From Vibrio chagasii (GTDB lineage: Bacteria; Pseudomonadota; Gammaproteobacteria; Enterobacterales; Vibrionaceae), in NCBI GenBank assembly GCA_041879415.1, contig CP090852.1:930001-994000 (forward strand): a stretch of DNA of 64,000 nucleotides. Direction: 5' to 3'. The notes below the pieces were generated by a model. That model searched no databases and was not told the origin of the DNA. It worked only from the letters and a program-made list of their open reading frames with translations. Positions within the stretch are counted from its first letter, which is position 1; every line of letters starts with the position of its first letter. Below, piece by piece: positions 59,678 to 64,000 of the stretch. Both the position numbers and the translations under genes were made by a program.

Positions 59678-60487
59678 ATGCAAAAAGTCATTCTGATCAC
59701 AGGCTCTACCGACGGTATCGGCTTCGAAACAGCAAAAGCACTCGTTCAGCAAGGTCACCACGTTTTATTGCATGGACGTAACCCAAGCAAACTTAAAGAC
59801 GTTGAGCAGCAACTTGTCGCTCTCTCTACGGAAGCGAAGATCCAAAGCTACGTGGCAGATCTGTCGATTCTGGCAGATGTTGATGCGCTGGCTGACGAAG
59901 TGATTGCCGAGCACGAGAAGATTGATGTATTGATCAACAACGCGGGGGTGTTCAATACTCCAAACCCTATCACCAAAGACGGTTTAGATATTCGTTTTGC
60001 TGTAAACACAGTATCGCCGTATCACCTGACCAAACGCCTGTTACCAGTATTAGATTCGTCGAGCCGAGTAGTGAACTTATCGTCGGCTGCGCAAGCGGCA
60101 GTGAATATCGAAGCACTAGAAGGGAAAAAGCCACTTTCTGATGGCGATGCTTACGCGCAAAGCAAACTAGCGATCACCATGTGGACACGTGAAATGGCAA
60201 AAGAGCTAGGTTCTACTGGGCCAATGATTGTTGCTGTTAACCCAGCGTCTTTATTGGGCAGTAAAATGGTGAAAGACGCCTACGGCATTGCGGGCGGCGA
60301 TCTGAGCATTGGCTCTAACATTCTCGTTCGTGCGTCATTCTCTGACGAATTCGCACAAGCTGGCGGTCAATATTTTGATAATGATAACAACACTTTTGCT
60401 AACCCACACCCAGATGCGCTATACGGTGACAAAGCACAACAAGTTGTCGCCAAAATAGAAGAGATTATCGCTACAACACTTTCTTAA
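59678..60487 (+). CDS. Short-chain dehydrogenase/reductase
   Basis: The 269-residue SDR enzyme has the NAD(P) loop TGSTDGIG (residues 8-15), the NNAG block (about 88-91), a Ser-containing VVNLSSAAQ stretch and catalytic YAQSK (about 158-162). It resembles the retinol-dehydrogenase-like SDR group; the substrate is unknown. AAGGAATC precedes the start. It converges on a LysR gene that may or may not control it. Confidence 0.88.
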   Translation: MQKVILITGSTDGIGFETAKALVQQGHHVLLHGRNPSKLKDVEQQLVALSTEAKIQSYVADLSILADVDALADEVIAEHEKIDVLINNAGVFNTPNPITKDGLDIRFAVNTVSPYHLTKRLLPVLDSSSRVVNLSSAAQAAVNIEALEGKKPLSDGDAYAQSKLAITMWTREMAKELGSTGPMIVAVNPASLLGSKMVKDAYGIAGGDLSIGSNILVRASFSDEFAQAGGQYFDNDNNTFANPHPDALYGDKAQQVVAKIEEIIATTLS

Positions 60488-60523
60488 GTCAGCGATATAC
60501 CGTTGATTTGAAGGTTCTAAGAA

Positions 60524-60566
60524 AAAGCCCTGCATTTTATGATTTGCCATAATGATGCAGGGCTTT
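60524..60566. terminator. Bidirectional terminator between the SDR and LysR genes
   Basis: AAAGCCCTGCAT (60524-60535) and ATGCAGGGCTTT (60555-60566) are 12-bp perfect arms with a further TTAT/ATAA pairing inside. A run of A and T flanks suits both directions. Confidence 0.92.
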
Positions 60567-60577
60567 GTCGTTCAATC

Positions 60578-61474
60578 TTAGTCTTGTTCCCAATACGGTG
60601 GGTTACCGTAGTAGTCAGAAAAGTAATCAATAAACGCTCTTACTTTCGGAGCAAGCAGCCTAGTACTTGGGTACACTGCCCAGATCGCAGGTTCTGAAGT
60701 GAGTGGGTAGTCTTCCAACACTTGCATCAGCTGGCCACTTTTTAGTTGCTCATACGCACACCAATTCGACGTCACTGTGATGCCAAGCCCACCGACTGCA
60801 GCATCACGCAGTGCCTCTCCGTTATCAGCTCTAAAAGATCCTGTCGCCTTAATCGTTTTCGGTCCATTTTCAGTATTAAAGGTCCAGCTTTCTAAGCCAA
60901 TCAAGCTAATACATTGATGGTCATTAAGGTCTTGAGGCGTGGCGGGTTTGCCATATTTGATGAGATAATCTGGCGATGCACATACGACTCGTTTATCTGT
61001 TGCAAGTTTGCGAGCAATCAGAGTCGAATCCTTTAACTCAGAGATTCTAATAGCTATATCGAAGCCGCCTTCCACAAGATCGACTACGGAGTCTGATAAT
61101 CTGAAATCGACGTTCAACCCTGGGTATCTTTCAAGAAACCCCGGTAATGCCGGTATTAGGTGCAAACGCCCAAATGAAGCAGAGGCAGTAACACGCAGCG
61201 TACCGGTTGGTGAATCACTACCGACTCCAACCGCCGATTTTGCGGCATCGACACTCGACAGGACCTCTTCGGCGTGAGGTAGAAATGCTTCTCCCTCTTC
61301 AGTGAGTGACACTTTACGAGTGGTGCGATGCACCAAGCGAACACCTAAATTGTCTTCCAATTTACTGATGTGCGAACTAGCAACTGCGGGAGATAAACCC
61401 AACTCTTGGCCGGCCATGCTGATGTTATGTGTGGACGCTAAACGAACAAACAATTTGAGGTGTTCAAAGTTCAT
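60578..61474 (-). CDS. LysR-family regulator
   Basis: The 298-residue LysR regulator has an N-terminal winged helix (about residues 1-60, HNISMAGQELGLSPAVASSHISKLE) and a substrate-binding domain (about 90-290). It converges with the SDR gene and has no clear divergent partner, so its targets are unknown. The gap upstream is AT-rich. Confidence 0.9.
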   Translation of the reverse strand: MNFEHLKLFVRLASTHNISMAGQELGLSPAVASSHISKLEDNLGVRLVHRTTRKVSLTEEGEAFLPHAEEVLSSVDAAKSAVGVGSDSPTGTLRVTASASFGRLHLIPALPGFLERYPGLNVDFRLSDSVVDLVEGGFDIAIRISELKDSTLIARKLATDKRVVCASPDYLIKYGKPATPQDLNDHQCISLIGLESWTFNTENGPKTIKATGSFRADNGEALRDAAVGGLGITVTSNWCAYEQLKSGQLMQVLEDYPLTSEPAIWAVYPSTRLLAPKVRAFIDYFSDYYGNPPYWEQD

Positions 61475-61591
61475 GTGATTACCAACAGAATCTTAAAAAT
61501 CATATCGCTATAACCCACATTATGCGTCATCCCACTAACAATACAACATATGCCGCCCCATTGATGACATTCAGATTCTCGGAGCCAAAAA

Positions 61592-61616
61592 AGAAAAAAC
61601 TCCCGAAGGAGTTTTT
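61592..61616 (-). terminator. Terminator of ydcH
   Basis: AAAAACTCC (61595-61603) and GGAGTTTTT (61608-61616) flank CGAA. The minus strand runs into T residues. Confidence 0.88.
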
Positions 61617-61644
61617 ATTGTCGATATCTAAAAGCTGTTGTTCA

Positions 61645-61881
61645 TTAGCTGTTCAAGCGAGCATATAGCGCATCTTTCAGCACGGAACGGTCATGCTTCA
61701 GTTGGTGCATTGAGCCATCATCAATGGGTGAATCTTTCAGCTCAAGTTTACGAATCTCTTTATCAAGGTTGTCGTATGTCTTCATGTCTGTTGCAAAGCC
61801 ATCATCAGTTTTAGCAAGCTCAACAATTTTGTCTTTCATTTCAGGAAATTCGTGAACAAGAGAGTGATTTTCACCTAGCAT
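61645..61881 (-). CDS. ydcH: YdcH-family protein (DUF465)
   Basis: The 78-residue helical protein of the DUF465/YdcH family begins MLGENHSLVHEFPE, as most members do. The rest is a charged amphipathic helix pair ending in LKDALYARL. Function is unknown for the family; a GAGG ribosome site precedes the start. It has its own terminator. Confidence 0.88.
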   Translation of the reverse strand: MLGENHSLVHEFPEMKDKIVELAKTDDGFATDMKTYDNLDKEIRKLELKDSPIDDGSMHQLKHDRSVLKDALYARLNS

Positions 61882-62201
61882 AGAAACCTCTTCAGTTGAT
61901 TAAAGTGATTGGTATTACACGTTCATTGTTAACCTTAGCAAGGGACTCAAATAACAAATGAGATCCAGTACACAGCATAGAATATAGACAATTTAGATTC
62001 ATAAATTTACAACATCCCCCTACAAAATCGAGGGTGGTAAATTGAATTGTCTCAGTAACGATATACTTTTCCCACATATTTCATCTTGGTCTCTCCGGTC
62101 TACAAGCACAGAGCGTGCTTGGATACACCAAAACGTATCAACGTCAGCATTCGTTGATAATCCACAATATAGTCGAATCAGTTTTTAGATTTTGTAGAAA
62201 A
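61882..62201. other. Intergenic region upstream of ydcH
   Basis: The 320-base gap is AT-rich. A minus-strand frame at 61892-62077 has no supporting features and is considered accidental. I see no other gene, repeat or operator here. Confidence 0.5.
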
Positions 62202-62230
62202 TAAAAAGCCTTGTGAGAATACAAGGCTTT
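62202..62230 (-). terminator. Terminator of the small lipoprotein gene
   Basis: AAAGCCTTGT (62205-62214) and ACAAGGCTTT (62221-62230) pair perfectly around GAGAAT. On the minus strand it runs into T residues. Confidence 0.9.
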
Positions 62231-62280
62231 ACAAGAAGTGGCTTCAGCAAGAGCAGCTAAAACATATTTGAAAGAACTAG

Positions 62281-62403
62281 TTAACTACTGCACCCTTGGG
62301 TATGAACTCGGTTCATGTCGTCACCGACTTGCGCTTCTTGAGAGCCCGTAGATTGGCATCCTGCCACGAATAATAGCGTTACAGATAAGATAAGCCATTT
62401 CAT
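62281..62403 (-). CDS. 40-residue small lipoprotein
   Basis: The frame from the ATG at 62403 to the TAA at 62281-62283 encodes MKWLILSVTLLFVAGC followed by a polar tail (QSTGSQEAQVGDDMNR...). The signal helix ends in a lipobox VAGC, so Cys16 would be acylated. GAGGA lies 7 bases before the ATG, and a perfect terminator lies 51 bases past the stop. The mature chain (25 residues) is too short to have a fold beyond the anchor. I know no named family. Length cut-offs would miss it. Confidence 0.75.
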   Translation of the reverse strand: MKWLILSVTLLFVAGCQSTGSQEAQVGDDMNRVHTQGCSS

Positions 62404-62625
62404 AATAATTCCTCTTTTAGTCATGACTAAAACATAGTACTTATGAGCTTAGACACCTTAATCATTAACCAAAACCTTACTACCGATAAAGCCTTGGTTA
62501 ATGAACAAAGCATCGCTTCTCTAATCTACGACCTGCTTTTGTACAAAAAACTTTCACCCCTGCGAATAAAAAATCGCACAAAAGTAACAGAGGGCTATTT
62601 CGGAACGAATAATAAGAGCTACATG
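62404..62625. other. Gap between the lipoprotein gene and the racemase gene
   Basis: A plus-strand frame at 62443-62718 has no ribosome site and overlaps the racemase end; it is not considered a gene. I see no other features in this gap. Confidence 0.5.
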
Positions 62626-63321
62626 CTAGTCACTCGTCGCCAAGCGCACCGCTGCTTCTGCATGGATGGCTGTGGTATCAAACAAAGGAACATCAGTATG
62701 TTGTTGCTGAATCAGTAAGGCGATTTCAGTGCAGCCGAGAATAACTGCCTCTGCTCCTTGTAGGCTTAGCTTCTCAATGATCTGACTATAGATTGCGCGA
62801 GACTCTTCTTTAATTTCGCCTCGGCATAGCTCTTGGTAAATGATGTCGTGTACTTGCTTTCGTTCGTCCTCATCCGGGGTCACAACATCAATACCGAATT
62901 TATCGGTTAGACGACCTTTGTAGAAATCTTGTTCCATCGTGAAAGCTGTGCCGAGTAACCCGACTTTCTTCACGCCCTGCTCAAGTAGCTTCTGCGCTGT
63001 GGTATCAGCGATATGGAGAATTGGAACCGTGATCTTCTGTTCGATTTCAGGCACAACTTTATGCATAGTATTAGTGCAAATTAAGATGAAGTCTGCGCCA
63101 CCTTTCTCAACCGATAATGCCGCCTCAGCTAAAATATCAGCCGTCTCAGCCCAGCGACCTTGGTGTTGTAACTTTTCAATCTCATCAAAGTTCACGCTAT
63201 ACATACAGATCTTTGCAGAGTTAAGGCCGCCAAGCGTCGCTTTAACACCTTCGTTAATGGATTTGTAATAGCTCATGGTCGATTCCCAACTCATACCACC
63301 AAGTAAACCGATCGTTTTCAT
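62626..63321 (-). CDS. Aspartate/glutamate racemase family protein (YgeA-like)
   Basis: The 231-residue cofactor-free racemase of the Asp/Glu superfamily has IGLLGGMSWEST at the N-terminus, the two catalytic Cys in ICTNTMHK (about residue 83) and LGCTEIAL (about 197). It interconverts amino acid stereoisomers, with L/D-homoserine or L/D-aspartate possible. AAGGAAT lies 8 bases before the ATG. It is monocistronic by its position between an upstream terminator and the lipoprotein gene. Confidence 0.9.
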   Translation of the reverse strand: MKTIGLLGGMSWESTMSYYKSINEGVKATLGGLNSAKICMYSVNFDEIEKLQHQGRWAETADILAEAALSVEKGGADFILICTNTMHKVVPEIEQKITVPILHIADTTAQKLLEQGVKKVGLLGTAFTMEQDFYKGRLTDKFGIDVVTPDEDERKQVHDIIYQELCRGEIKEESRAIYSQIIEKLSLQGAEAVILGCTEIALLIQQQHTDVPLFDTTAIHAEAAVRLATSD

Positions 63322-63426
63322 TTTTCTATTCCTTTAATTTCTGACTATCCCGATTAAAGCGTCATGCGCTAAAAATTTATAGTACGATCTTGCTGAAAAT
63401 GAGACGAAGCCTTCGCTATTTAGCAA

Positions 63427-63455
63427 AAAGGCTCGAATGAACCATTCGAGCCTTT
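63427..63455 (-). terminator. Terminator of the partial HAD gene
   Basis: AAAGGCTCGAATG (63427-63439) and CATTCGAGCCTTT (63443-63455) form a 13-bp perfect stem with a three-base loop. On the minus strand it runs into T residues. Confidence 0.93.
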
Positions 63456-63482
63456 GTTATTTTATCTGAATGTTTATGAGGG

Positions 63483-64000
63483 TTAGTACACCTCACACCA
63501 ATCGGATTTCATGTCGATTAACGTCCAATCATCTCTAGAGTTCGCTTCATCGAGCGCTTTATCAAGCTTACCAACGTGGGATTCACGATCGTACTTCCAC
63601 TCTCGCTCGGCATCGGTGTGGTGAACAATCATCGCCATTGAATTTGGCTGGCTCGTTGCCCATTGCATCATAGCTTGGTCACCGTCTGAGTTACCCACCG
63701 CTAAAATAGGCTTCTTGCCGATAATATGCTGAATGTTAGTGACCTTTCCGGCTTTGTCATCAATGGTCAAAATAGACGAGTCTTTAGTAACGGTCGGATT
63801 GCCGTCGTTGTAGCTGTAGTTGTATTTAAGTGCGCTACCGATGATCTGCTCTGGCGGGATATTGTAGGCTTCAGGAGCCCACACTCTCATGAAATCAACA
63901 CCGCCACCCGACACAATGTAAGTCTTGAAGTCATGCTCTTGAAGGTAGGTCAGCATCTCTTTCATTGGTTGGTAAGTCAGGTCGGTATAGGCTTTGTTGA
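63483..64000 (-). CDS. HAD-like phosphatase, C-terminal part (partial)
   Basis: The minus-strand frame is open to the window edge, so the N-terminus with HAD motif I is missing. The visible part has TYIVSGGGVDFMR (motif II-like Ser, about 55 residues before motif IV), DDKAGK (motif III Lys) and VGNSDGDQAMMQWA (motif IV, with the two Asp). The mode resembles phosphoserine-phosphatase-like acid phosphatases. The C-terminus ends MKSDWCEVY. Substrate unknown; the start lies outside the window. Confidence 0.85.
   Translation of the reverse strand, partial: NKAYTDLTYQPMKEMLTYLQEHDFKTYIVSGGGVDFMRVWAPEAYNIPPEQIIGSALKYNYSYNDGNPTVTKDSSILTIDDKAGKVTNIQHIIGKKPILAVGNSDGDQAMMQWATSQPNSMAMIVHHTDAEREWKYDRESHVGKLDKALDEANSRDDWTLIDMKSDWCEVY

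Noticed and set aside
61892..62077. 61-residue minus-strand frame
   Set aside because: No ribosome site, no recognisable domain and an AT-rich context; considered accidental.
62443..62718. 91-residue plus-strand frame
   Set aside because: It overlaps the 3' end of the well-supported racemase gene on the other strand and lacks a ribosome site.
1..64000. CRISPR array, phage or integrative element
   Set aside because: No regularly spaced repeats, integrase, phage structural or transfer genes were seen anywhere in the window.

Overview
The window looks like a chromosomal segment of a marine Vibrio, most likely of the Splendidus/Harveyi type. That placement is inferred from gene families and moderate GC, not from any database search. 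Nearly every base is accounted for by ordinary protein genes separated by short intergenic gaps with clear Rho-independent hairpins. I saw no rRNA, tRNA, CRISPR array, prophage or intact insertion sequence.

Layout. Bases 1-10.8 kb hold housekeeping and stress genes: a degenerate GGDEF sensor, a TrmK-like tRNA methyltransferase, a YihG-like acyltransferase, fpr, a DUF1971 protein, ldhA, a patatin-like hydrolase, catalase and glycerate kinase. Bases 11.0-22.5 kb form a (+) strand operon for 2,3-diketo-L-gulonate: reductase DlgD, a YiaMNO TRAP transporter, 4-epimerase, HAD phosphatase, YiaL, LyxK kinase, decarboxylase, IclR regulator, 3-epimerase and a small protein, followed by an MFS transporter. 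Bases 22.6-32.8 kb form a second, (-) strand operon for L-ascorbate: a fused UlaA-UlaB PTS permease, UlaC, UlaF, HAD phosphatase, UlaD and UlaE, plus an extra phosphatase and ribulose-phosphate epimerase. ulaR and ulaG are transcribed divergently from it. The two operons converge on the same intermediates, 3-keto-L-gulonate-6-phosphate to L-xylulose-5-P to L-ribulose-5-P to D-xylulose-5-P, and each carries its own decarboxylase, both epimerases and a HAD-IIB phosphatase.

Bases 33.3-43.6 kb hold a large secreted protein of unrecognised family and an IclR-controlled TRAP operon. That operon encodes an enolase-superfamily cycloisomerase or dehydratase, 2-keto-3-deoxygalactonate kinase (DgoK) and 2-keto-3-deoxy-6-phosphogalactonate aldolase (DgoA), a De Ley-Doudoroff route fed by an imported sugar acid. 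Bases 43.7-53.7 kb are assorted: oxidoreductase and monooxygenase with a divergent LysR, a YcaQ glycosylase, a FrnE-like DsbA protein, an MFS pump behind a MerR-type promoter, a HAD phosphatase, arsR-acr3 with paired operators, and a LysR/PACE efflux pair. Bases 54.0-59.4 kb are the glycerol genes glpF-glpK, glpR and glpD. The remainder holds an SDR enzyme, a LysR regulator, YdcH, a small lipoprotein, an Asp/Glu racemase and a truncated HAD-like phosphatase at the edge.

Novel candidates: the unrecognised secreted protein beside the sugar-acid operon; the duplicated HAD phosphatases in both ascorbate-type operons; a 69-residue protein made of three helix-strand repeats; and two small genes (a 45-residue membrane protein and a 40-residue lipoprotein) that length cut-offs would miss. 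At nucleotide level the best signals are a MerR-type 19-bp-spacer promoter, twin ArsR operators, two classes of IclR-type palindromes, and tandem duplications of gene ends that carry the stop codon.
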